Shown: piece after piece, positions 6,509-12,812 of the stretch
Layout: every line of letters begins with the position of its first letter
Position numbering within the stretch: the first letter of the stretch is position 1
Source: Chloroflexota bacterium
Lineage (GTDB): Bacteria > Chloroflexota > Limnocylindria > P2-11E
Assembly (NCBI GenBank): GCA_005889445.1
Contig: VBGS01000082.1
Span: 1 to 12,812, forward strand
Direction of reading: 5' to 3'
Length of the DNA stretch: 12,812 bases
The notes under the pieces: generated by a model
Databases searched by the model: none
Told to the model about the DNA's origin: nothing
What the model saw: only the letters and a program-made list of their open reading frames with translations
Made by a program: the position numbers and the translations under genes

Positions 6509-7681
6509 ATGGCCGTCGATCCGGAGGTGGGCGCCGCCGACCACGAAGCCGAAACGATGGAGGAATTGCTCGCCGGCGCCGAGGCGGACGAGCGCGCGCT
6601 CCGGCCCCTGCGCTCGGGCGAGGTCGTCGAAGGAACGGTCGCGGCCGTGAGCGGCGACGAAGTGCTTGTTGATCTCGGCGGTCGTTCCGCGGGTGTCCTC
6701 TCGGCGCGAGAAGCCACCGCGGAAGGACTGAGCATCTCGGTCGGCGACGTGGTATTCGCCGCGGTCGTGCAGCCCGAGGGTCCGGACGGCCGCGTCGTCC
6801 TGTCGCTGCGTCGCGCGCGCAATCGACGGCAGTGGGCGCACATGGCCGAGCTCGCCAAGAGCGGAGAGGTCATCGAGGCGGCGGTCGTCGAGGCGAATCG
6901 CGGCGGATTGGTGGTCGACGTCGGGCTTCGCGGCTTCGTGCCGTTATCTCAGGTCTCGACGATCGGGAGTCTCGCGCCTGCCGCCGCCGAAGATCGGTCC
7001 GCCGTCCCCGAAGCGCTGCGTGCCTACGTCGGCAAGCGGTTGCCGCTCAAGGTCATCGAGGCCGATCCCCGCCGCGATCGGCTGATCCTGTCCGAGAAAG
7101 CGGCTGCTCAGGCCGTGCGCCGAAAACGCAAAGAAGAGGCGGCGCACCACCTGAGCGAAGGGGACGAGCTCGATGGCACCGTCTCGAGCGTGACGACGTT
7201 CGGTCTCTTCGTCGACGTCGGGGTGGCCGATGGCCTCGTCCACCGGTCTGAGATCACCTGGCAAAAAGGTGTCGAGCCAACGGCGCTCTACAAGCCCGGC
7301 GACCGAGTGGGCGTCGTCGTGTGCGGTATCGACCGAGACGGGGGCCGTATCTCGCTGTCGATCAAGCGCCGGGAGGAGGACCCGTGGGCGCGAGCGGTCC
7401 GCGAGCTGCGCGTCGGCGGTGAAACCGATGCGACCGTGACCAGAGTGATGCCCTACGGGGCGTTCGCCCGTCTGTCGAGCGGGGTCGAAGGACTCATACA
7501 TGTGAGTGAGATCGCCTCCCGACGGATCGGATCGCCGGCGGAAATCCTCCGTCCGGGTGACGGGGTCCGTGTCCGTGTGGTGGCGATTGAGCCGGAGCGG
7601 CGACGACTGTCACTGTCCATTCGTCAAGCCACAGGAAATGTCGTGTACGAAACGCGGTCAGATGAAAATGCGTCCGTATAA
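6509..7681 (+). CDS. rpsA: Ribosomal protein S1 (four S1 domains)
   Basis: A 390-aa protein with four tandem S1 OB-fold RNA-binding domains: about residues 36-102 (SGEVVEGTVAAVSGDEVLVDLGG), 117-198, 216-287 (EGDELDGTVSSVTTFGLFVDVG) and 301-372 (VGGETDATVTRVMPYGAFARL). Four domains and a non-conserved N-terminus are typical of S1 from Gram-positive and related bacteria. It binds mRNA at the 30S subunit; smaller S1-like general RNA-binding proteins cannot be wholly excluded. ATG 6509 is used, with no good ribosome binding site. ATG 6557 is an alternative and would leave more room for the divergent promoter of the GAF-REC gene. Longer in-frame extension to 6323 lies opposite that gene's coding sequence and is rejected. 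clpC follows 50 bp downstream in the same orientation. Confidence 0.9.
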   Translation: MAVDPEVGAADHEAETMEELLAGAEADERALRPLRSGEVVEGTVAAVSGDEVLVDLGGRSAGVLSAREATAEGLSISVGDVVFAAVVQPEGPDGRVVLSLRRARNRRQWAHMAELAKSGEVIEAAVVEANRGGLVVDVGLRGFVPLSQVSTIGSLAPAAAEDRSAVPEALRAYVGKRLPLKVIEADPRRDRLILSEKAAAQAVRRKRKEEAAHHLSEGDELDGTVSSVTTFGLFVDVGVADGLVHRSEITWQKGVEPTALYKPGDRVGVVVCGIDRDGGRISLSIKRREEDPWARAVRELRVGGETDATVTRVMPYGAFARLSSGVEGLIHVSEIASRRIGSPAEILRPGDGVRVRVVAIEPERRRLSLSIRQATGNVVYETRSDENASV

Positions 7682-7682
7682 T
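7677..7682 (+). promoter_or_regulatory. Candidate -10 element for clpC
   Basis: A perfect TATAAT overlaps the S1 stop codon, 48 bp before the clpC ATG. No good -35 hexamer exists at 16-18 nt upstream (GCGGTC at 17 nt), so this is only a candidate; read-through from rpsA is equally possible. Confidence 0.3.
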
Positions 7683-7730
7683 CGGAACTACATGTCGCCT
7701 GACCCGAGATACCTTTAGAAGACGCGCGAA

Positions 7731-8156
7731 ATGGGACCGTTCGACCGCTTCAACGACCGCGCCAAGCGAGTACTCGCGCTTGCCCAGGACGAGGCGATCC
7801 GTTTCAACCATAACTACATAGGGACGGAGCACCTCCTCCTCGGTCTTGTCCGCGAGGGCGAAGGGGTCGCCGCCCGCGTGCTCGACTCGCTCGGCGTCGA
7901 GCTTTCGAAGGTCCGGACGGCCGTCGAATTCATCATCGGCCGCGGGGACTCGACCACCTCGCCGAGCGAGATCACCCTCTCGCCGCGCACCAAGAAGGTC
8001 ATCGAGCTTGCCATCGACGAGGCGCGCAAGCTCGGCCATAGCCACGTTGGCACCGAGCATCTGCTCCTTGGACTCGTCCGCGAAGGTGAGGGCATCGCCT
8101 GGCTGGTGGCAAGTCCACCAGCTCCAAGACCCCGACCCTCGACCAGCTCGGCGTGA
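7731..8156 (+). CDS. clpC: ClpC N-terminal domain fragment
   Basis: 141 aa beginning MGPFDRFNDRAKRVLALAQ, the classic ClpC start, with the two Clp_N repeats (IGTEHLLLGLVREGEGVAARVLDSLG and VGTEHLLLGLVREGEGIA). The domain binds adaptors and substrates. The second repeat ends abruptly after EGIA; the usual segment of some 20-30 residues is missing. The frame then shifts and reads 15 unrelated residues to TGA 8154-8156. The rest of ClpC continues in the adjacent frame from GGCAAGTCC at 8108. The stop overlaps the GTG of the downstream ORF as GTGA. Either clpC carries a small frame-breaking deletion (real or assembly error), or N-domain and motor are made as two coupled proteins. Confidence 0.85.
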   Translation: MGPFDRFNDRAKRVLALAQDEAIRFNHNYIGTEHLLLGLVREGEGVAARVLDSLGVELSKVRTAVEFIIGRGDSTTSPSEITLSPRTKKVIELAIDEARKLGHSHVGTEHLLLGLVREGEGIAWLVASPPAPRPRPSTSSA

Positions 8157-10129
8157 ACCTCACGGCGATGGCGAAGGCGCAGCAGCTCGATCCGGTCATC
8201 GGTCGCGAGAAGGAGATCGAGCGGGTCATCCAGATCCTGAGCCGGCGCACCAAGAACAACCCGGCGCTCATCGGCGAGCCCGGTGTCGGCAAGACGGCGA
8301 TCGCCGAAGGCCTCGCTCACCGGATCGTCAAGGGCGACGTGCCCGAGACGCTCCAGGGGAAGCGCGTTCTGACGCTCGACATCGGCTCGCTCGTCGCGGG
8401 CACGAAGTACCGCGGCGAGTTCGAGGAGCGCCTCAAGAAGATCATCGAGGAGCTGCGGCACGCGCACGACGTCATCCTCTTCATCGACGAGCTGCACACG
8501 CTCGTCGGCGCGGGTGCCGCCGAGGGCGCGGTCGACGCGGCGAACATCCTGAAGCCGTCCCTCGCGCGGGGCGAGCTGCAGTGCATCGGCGCAACGACGC
8601 TCGACGAGTTCCGCAAGTACATCGAGCGCGACGCGGCCCTCGAGCGGCGCTTCCAGCCGGTCATGGTGGAGGAGCCCTCGATCGAGGAGACGGTCGCGAT
8701 CCTTCTCGGGATCCGCTCGCGGTATGAGGACCACCACAAGGTGTCCATCACCGACGACGCCGTGAAAGCCTCGGCCGAGCTGTCAGCGCGCTACATCACC
8801 GATCGTTTTCTGCCTGACAAGGCCATCGACCTCATGGACGAGGCCGCCAGCCGGGTCCGCCTGCGCTACTCGACGGTTCCGACCGACGTGAAGGAAGCGC
8901 AGAAGGAGCTCGACCGAGTCGTCACCGAAAAGGAGCAGGCCATGGAGGCGCAGCAGTACGAGCTCGCCTCGACGCTCCGGCAGCAGGAGCGGGCCCAGCA
9001 GGACAAGCTCCAGCAGGCCAAGGCCGACTGGCTCCTGGCCCAGTCCCAGAAGCGCCCCGAGGTGACCGACGAGGACATCGCCGAGGTCGTCTCGATGTGG
9101 ACCGGCATCCCGGTGCGCCGCCTCGCCGAGGAGGAGACCCAGAAGCTCCTCAAGATGGAAGAGGCGCTCCACAACCGCGTGATCGGTCAGGACCCCGCGG
9201 TGACGACCATCGCACGCGCGGTGCGGCGCGCTCGTGCCGGCCTGAAGGACCCGCGCCGCCCGATCGGGGTCTTCTTCTTCGTCGGCCCGACCGGTACCGG
9301 CAAGACCCACCTGGCGCGGGTGCTCGCCGAATTCATGTTCGGCAGCGAAGAGAACATGGTGAAGATCGACATGTCCGACTACATGGAGCGGCACAACGTG
9401 TCGCGTCTGGTCGGATCACCGCCTGGCTACGTTGGCTACGAAGAGGGCGGCCAGCTCACGGAGACCGTGCGGCGCAAGTCGTATTGCGTGATCCTCCTCG
9501 ACGAGATCGAGAAGGCCCACCCCGAGGTCTTCAACATGCTGCTGCAGATCTTCGACGAAGGCCGACTCGCTGACGCGAAGGGCCGCAGCGTCGATTTCCG
9601 CAACACGATCATCATCATGACCAGCAACCTCGCGCAGAAGATGCTCAAGAGCGAGGCGGCGCTGGGCTTCCGCGGCAAGACCGCCGGCGGAGACGATCCC
9701 GACATCACCGCCGCGTACGAGCGCATGAAGGAACGCGTGACCGAGGAGATGAAGCGCTTCTTCCGTCCCGAGTTCATCAACCGGATCGATGCGACCGTCG
9801 TGTTCCAGCCGCTCAACAGGGAAGAGATCCGCCGGATCGTCGACCTCGAGCTCGTGGGCGTGCGCAAGCAGCTCGCGTCTCAGGAGATCACGCTCGTCGT
9901 GACGGACGAGACGAAAGACCACATCGCCTCCGTCGGCTACGACTCCAACTTCGGCGCCCGGCCGCTCGCGCGTTCGATCCAGAACGAGATCGCCGACCCG
10001 CTCGCCGAGATGCTCCTCCAGGGCAAGTTCCACGCGGGCGACACGGTCCGGATCCACCCCGCCGAGGGCAAGCTCGTCATCGAGAAGACCGAGGCCGAAG
10101 AGCGCAAGCCGGAGCCCGTCGCCCCGTAG
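8153..10129 (+). CDS. clpC: ClpC ATPase core (D1, M-domain, D2)
   Basis: 658 aa containing all motor parts of a Hsp100/ClpC protein unfoldase. D1 has Walker A GEPGVGKT (41-48), pore loop around KYRGEF (85-90) and Walker B VILFIDE. A coiled-coil M-domain spans roughly 240-300. D2 has Walker A GPTGTGKT (378-385), pore loop GYVGYE and Walker B CVILLDE. An LGF tripeptide (504-506) sits where the ClpP-docking loop is expected, so ClpP partnership is likely. The annotated GTG start is the Val of the conserved LGVNLTAMA segment and overlaps the preceding stop as GTGA. In intact relatives this sequence is internal to one polypeptide of about 820-850 aa; here the two pieces total about 799 codons. Confidence 0.93.
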   Translation: MNLTAMAKAQQLDPVIGREKEIERVIQILSRRTKNNPALIGEPGVGKTAIAEGLAHRIVKGDVPETLQGKRVLTLDIGSLVAGTKYRGEFEERLKKIIEELRHAHDVILFIDELHTLVGAGAAEGAVDAANILKPSLARGELQCIGATTLDEFRKYIERDAALERRFQPVMVEEPSIEETVAILLGIRSRYEDHHKVSITDDAVKASAELSARYITDRFLPDKAIDLMDEAASRVRLRYSTVPTDVKEAQKELDRVVTEKEQAMEAQQYELASTLRQQERAQQDKLQQAKADWLLAQSQKRPEVTDEDIAEVVSMWTGIPVRRLAEEETQKLLKMEEALHNRVIGQDPAVTTIARAVRRARAGLKDPRRPIGVFFFVGPTGTGKTHLARVLAEFMFGSEENMVKIDMSDYMERHNVSRLVGSPPGYVGYEEGGQLTETVRRKSYCVILLDEIEKAHPEVFNMLLQIFDEGRLADAKGRSVDFRNTIIIMTSNLAQKMLKSEAALGFRGKTAGGDDPDITAAYERMKERVTEEMKRFFRPEFINRIDATVVFQPLNREEIRRIVDLELVGVRKQLASQEITLVVTDETKDHIASVGYDSNFGARPLARSIQNEIADPLAEMLLQGKFHAGDTVRIHPAEGKLVIEKTEAEERKPEPVAP

Positions 10130-10149
10130 CTCTCTAAGGCACGACGGTT

Positions 10150-10168
10150 GCATCCCCGTCGGGGATGC
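10150..10168 (+). promoter_or_regulatory. Perfect hairpin over the start codon of the YerB-like gene
   Basis: GCATCCCC (10150-10157) and GGGGATGC (10161-10168) form an 8-bp stem with a GTC loop, and the 3' arm contains the ATG of the next gene and the only G-rich tract that could act as its ribosome binding site. There is no following T-run, so it is not a normal terminator for clpC. It could limit translation initiation. Confidence 0.45.
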
Positions 10169-11163
10169 GATCAGTCGCCATCGCGGTCTTCCTTCTTCTC
10201 ATCGCCTCCTGTGGTGGCAGCGCGCCCTCGCCCGGGCTTCCTGGACCCGCGTCCCCGGCGATCTGGCCTCTTCGGGGCACGCAGGCCGACGGCGCCAGCT
10301 CGCATCGGCGGCCGGTGGTGATCAAGGTCGCGAACGACGCGGCGGCCCGGCCGCAGTCGGGGCTCGCGCAGGCGGACGTGATACTCGAGATCCCGGTCGA
10401 GGGCGGGCTCACGCGCTACGCCCTCGTCTTCCATTCGCAGGAGGCCGCCCGTGTGGGACCGGTGCGGAGCGCGCGGCAGTCGGATCTGAACTACCTGTCG
10501 ACGCTGCGCGCGATCCTGGCCCACGTCGGCGCGTCCGAGTCGGTGACCAAGATGGTGCGGGACGCGGCGGCGAGCGGCGCGTTCATCGACGTCGATGAGT
10601 TCCAGCATCCCGAGGCGTTCGAGCGGGTGAGCGGCAAGGTGGCGCCGTACAACGCGTACACGTCGGTCGCGAAGATCCGCGAGGCCGCGGGAAAGGCCGC
10701 GAGCGAGCGTGTGGATGTTCCCGCGTTCGAGTTTGCTGCCGACGCCGGTAAGACCGCGGGCACCGCCGGGACATCGCTCGCGATCCCGTATACCGCCGCC
10801 GGCCGCGTCACGTACACGTTCGATCAGGCGTCCGGTGCGTACAAGCGGACGCAGGAGGGCAAAGCGACGATCGACGCCGACGGTAATCTCGAGGTCATGC
10901 CGACAACGGTCGTCGTCATCAAGACCGAGGTGAAGGAGATCGCCGGGACGGCCGACGCCGCCGGCGCTCCGTCCGTGGACTACCGCGGAACCGGGACCGG
11001 GACCGCGGTCGTGCTCCGCGACGGAAAGCGCTTCGACGGCAAGTGGTCGCGTCAGGGCAACGACCTCTACCGGTTCGCGGACGCATCTGGCAGTGCGATC
11101 GCGCTCAAACCCGGTCTGACCTGGATGCACATCGTCCCGGACGACATGGACCTCGGGAGCTGA
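10165..11163 (+). CDS. YerB-like (DUF3048) lipoprotein
   Basis: A 332-aa putative lipoprotein. Residues 1-17 form a short signal peptide with lipobox IASC (predicted lipidated Cys at position 17), followed by a Gly/Ser/Pro-rich linker. The mature part matches the YerB/DUF3048 family: VVIKVANDAAARPQSGLAQADVILEIPVEGGLTRYALVF and the GPVRSARQSD motif in the N-terminal domain, and a C-terminal beta-rich domain ending near LTWMHIVP. The family is widespread in Gram-positive-type bacteria; its biochemical function is not established. ATG 10165 gives a proper signal peptide n-region and is therefore the probable start despite lying in a hairpin. It lies 35 bp after clpC, possibly co-transcribed. Confidence 0.88.
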   Translation: MRSVAIAVFLLLIASCGGSAPSPGLPGPASPAIWPLRGTQADGASSHRRPVVIKVANDAAARPQSGLAQADVILEIPVEGGLTRYALVFHSQEAARVGPVRSARQSDLNYLSTLRAILAHVGASESVTKMVRDAAASGAFIDVDEFQHPEAFERVSGKVAPYNAYTSVAKIREAAGKAASERVDVPAFEFAADAGKTAGTAGTSLAIPYTAAGRVTYTFDQASGAYKRTQEGKATIDADGNLEVMPTTVVVIKTEVKEIAGTADAAGAPSVDYRGTGTGTAVVLRDGKRFDGKWSRQGNDLYRFADASGSAIALKPGLTWMHIVPDDMDLGS

Positions 11164-11205
11164 TCCGCTCCGCCCGAAGTCAAGTTCGGGCCGATACTTG
11201 CGTGA

Positions 11206-12573
11206 ATGCCCCCTCGGCCGAAGACCTCGTTCGTCTGCCAGCAATGTGGCTTCCAGTCCCCCAAGTGGACCGGCCGCTGCCCCTCCTGCGAAGGGTGGAA
11301 CACCTTCGTCGAGGAGCGGGTCGTGGCGCCACCCAAGGGTCGAAGCGGTCTCGGGCGCGCGCCTCGGGCGCCGATCGCGCTCGGCGACGTGCCGGCGGAT
11401 GCGGAGGAGCGCCTCGCGACAGGCATCGCGGAGTTCGATCGCGTGCTCGGCGGTGGGATCGTTCAGGGCTCATGCGTGCTCCTGGGTGGCGACCCGGGCA
11501 TCGGCAAGAGCTCTCTGCTGATGCAGGCCTCGGCGGCGCTCGCCGAGAAGGGAACGGTCCTCTATGTCTCGGGTGAGGAATCCGCCGCGCAGGTGAAGCT
11601 GCGCGCGCGACGATTCGGCATCGGCGGCGACGGGATCCTCCTCTTAGCGGAAACCGACCTTGGATCGATCATCGAAGCCATCCGCCGCGTGCGTCCGATC
11701 TTCGTGGTCATCGATTCGATCCAGACGATGAACTCCGACGCGATCGCGTCGGCGGCCGGCGGCGTCTCGCAGCTTCGCGAGTGCGCCGCGCGCCTTCTCG
11801 AGCTCGCGAAAGGCGACGATGTCCCGATCTTCCTCGTCGGACATGTGACCAAGGAGGGCGCGGTCGCGGGCCCGCGCGTTCTGGAGCACATCGTCGACGC
11901 GGTCCTCTATCTCGAGGGCGAGCGCTTCCACGCCTTCCGGATCCTGCGGGCCACGAAGAACCGCTTCGGATCGACGGACGAAGTGGGCGTGTTCGAGATG
12001 GGGGATAACGGTCTGCGCGAGGTGCAGAACCCCTCGGAGGTCTTCCTCGAGGAGCGCGGTCGCGGGGTCGCAGGGAGCGTCGTCGTCCCGACGGTCGAGG
12101 GCACCCGTCCGCTGCTCGTTGAGGTCCAGGCGCTCGTGACGCCGACGAGCTTCGGCCTGCCCCGGCGCACCGTCACCGGGACCGACCCGCAGCGGCTCCT
12201 GCTGCTTCTCGCCGTTCTCGCGAAACGAGCGGGTCTGAACTCGGGGAGCCATGACGTCTATGTGAACCTCGTCGGCGGTCTACGCATCCGCGAGCCGGCC
12301 GCTGACCTCGGTCTCGCGGTGGCGGTCGCGTCCGCGCTGCGCGACCGGCCGGCGGATCCGCGGACCGTATTCGTCGGCGAGCTCGGTCTCGGCGGTGAGC
12401 TGCGCCGGGTGCAGCGGCTGGCCGTGCGCCTGAAAGAGGCCGAGCGCCTGGGCTTCGAGCGTGCGGTGGTTCCGGCCGCGAGCCTGGCTGACCTGAACGG
12501 GACGGGCCTGGAGGTCCAGGGCGCGGCCTCGCTGCGCGAGGCGCTCGAGCGGGCAGGGGTCGCGGACCGTTAG
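11206..12573 (+). CDS. radA: DNA repair protein RadA
   Basis: A 455-aa RadA (Sms), a RecA-related branch-migration helicase acting in recombinational repair. It has an N-terminal zinc finger C11-x2-C14...C25-x2-C28, Walker A GGDPGIGKS (94-102), Walker B around IFVVIDSI (165-172), the RadA-specific KNRFG motif (251-255) and a C-terminal Lon-protease-like domain (HDVYVNLVGGLRIREPAADLGLAVAVAS). Length and domain order are standard. ATG 11206 sits 42 bp after the YerB-like gene, with the same orientation; no strong ribosome binding site was noted. Its stop is 8 bp from the convergent next gene. Confidence 0.97.
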   Translation: MPPRPKTSFVCQQCGFQSPKWTGRCPSCEGWNTFVEERVVAPPKGRSGLGRAPRAPIALGDVPADAEERLATGIAEFDRVLGGGIVQGSCVLLGGDPGIGKSSLLMQASAALAEKGTVLYVSGEESAAQVKLRARRFGIGGDGILLLAETDLGSIIEAIRRVRPIFVVIDSIQTMNSDAIASAAGGVSQLRECAARLLELAKGDDVPIFLVGHVTKEGAVAGPRVLEHIVDAVLYLEGERFHAFRILRATKNRFGSTDEVGVFEMGDNGLREVQNPSEVFLEERGRGVAGSVVVPTVEGTRPLLVEVQALVTPTSFGLPRRTVTGTDPQRLLLLLAVLAKRAGLNSGSHDVYVNLVGGLRIREPAADLGLAVAVASALRDRPADPRTVFVGELGLGGELRRVQRLAVRLKEAERLGFERAVVPAASLADLNGTGLEVQGAASLREALERAGVADR

Positions 12574-12581
12574 ACCCCGCG

Positions 12582-12812
12582 TCACCGACCGAACGGAACG
12601 AGCGCCGGGACACGCGCCGCGTACGCCGACCACTTCTCGCCGAAGCCCTCGCGCAGGACCTTCTCCTCGGCTGCGATCCGCATCAGCGTGAACGGCACGA
12701 CGTAGACCAGCGTGACGACGAGGAGCAGCAGGCTTTCCAGCGCGAGCGTCGCCCCCGCATGGAAGGCGACGATGCCGAGATACATCGGATGTCTCACGAA
12801 CCGATACGGTCC
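12582..12812 (-). CDS. Isoprenylcysteine carboxyl methyltransferase-like membrane protein (partial)
   Basis: The C-terminal 76 residues of a protein whose 5' part lies beyond the window edge. PYRFVRHPMYLG is the signature of the ICMT/PEMT-like membrane methyltransferase family (NnrU/phospholipid methyltransferase superfamily), followed by two hydrophobic segments and AAEEKVLREGFGEKWSAYAARVP, which carries the conserved E-E-x-L...F-G-x-x-Y/W-x-x-Y pattern of the SAM-binding end. Bacterial members have varied and mostly unknown substrates, so none is assigned. Convergent with radA. Confidence 0.85.
   Translation of the reverse strand, partial: GPYRFVRHPMYLGIVAFHAGATLALESLLLLVVTLVYVVPFTLMRIAAEEKVLREGFGEKWSAYAARVPALVPFGR

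Noticed and set aside
6509..6873. Minus-strand extension of the GAF-REC frame across the S1 gene, and the 6323 start of S1 on the opposite strand
   Set aside because: Each extension is low-complexity Ser/Arg/Pro- or Gly-rich sequence opposite conserved coding sequence of the other gene, typical of GC-rich shadow frames.
7814..10153. Long minus-strand open frames opposite clpC
   Set aside because: They mirror the codon pattern of clpC, whose sense-strand motifs are unambiguous, and contain no recognisable domains.

Overview
The window is a GC-rich bacterial chromosome segment. It opens inside a 23S rRNA gene and continues through housekeeping and regulatory genes (S1, ClpC, RadA, a YerB/DUF3048 lipoprotein, a VIT/CCC1 transporter, a FliA/WhiG-type sigma factor). 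High GC at third codon positions, a ClpC-type unfoldase, a four-domain S1 and a YerB-like lipoprotein suggest a Gram-positive-like lineage. Chloroflexota is my best guess, but it is an inference without any database search.

Positions 1-2200 are a rearranged rRNA locus. The 23S is split by two group I introns, both in the peptidyl-transferase region. From remembered E. coli numbering (window A108 = A2451; the colinear count holds through the sarcin-ricin loop), they follow U2500 and U2604. The first (158-962) carries a double-motif LAGLIDADG homing endonuclease whose start and stop overlap ribozyme helices. The second (1067-1367) is a compact ORF-less ribozyme in which P1-P10 can all be drawn. 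An intrinsic terminator follows the 23S. Then come a small unknown gene and a 5S gene with its own promoter and terminator, so 5S appears to be an independent transcription unit.

Positions 2285-4544 hold a VIT-family transporter (minus), a short free-standing LAGLIDADG-like protein (plus) and a FliA/WhiG-like sigma factor (minus). The LAGLIDADG-like protein keeps the fold signature but has lost the second catalytic aspartate and the C-terminal part. It resembles the intron endonuclease 2.3 kb away but has host-like codon use, and is the best candidate here for something undescribed: an endonuclease fold put to another use.

Positions 4544-10129 hold a GAF-REC-LuxR regulator (minus) with an apparent one-base frameshift before its HTH domain, a divergent S1 gene, and clpC. 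The clpC gene is split by a small frame-disrupting deletion at the end of the N-domain, giving two ORFs joined by a GTGA overlap. Positions 10165-12812 hold a YerB-like lipoprotein whose start codon sits in a perfect hairpin, radA, and the 3' part of an isoprenylcysteine-methyltransferase-like membrane protein running off the window. The region beyond the rRNA locus looks like ordinary core chromosome. No tRNA, CRISPR array, IS element or prophage was seen.
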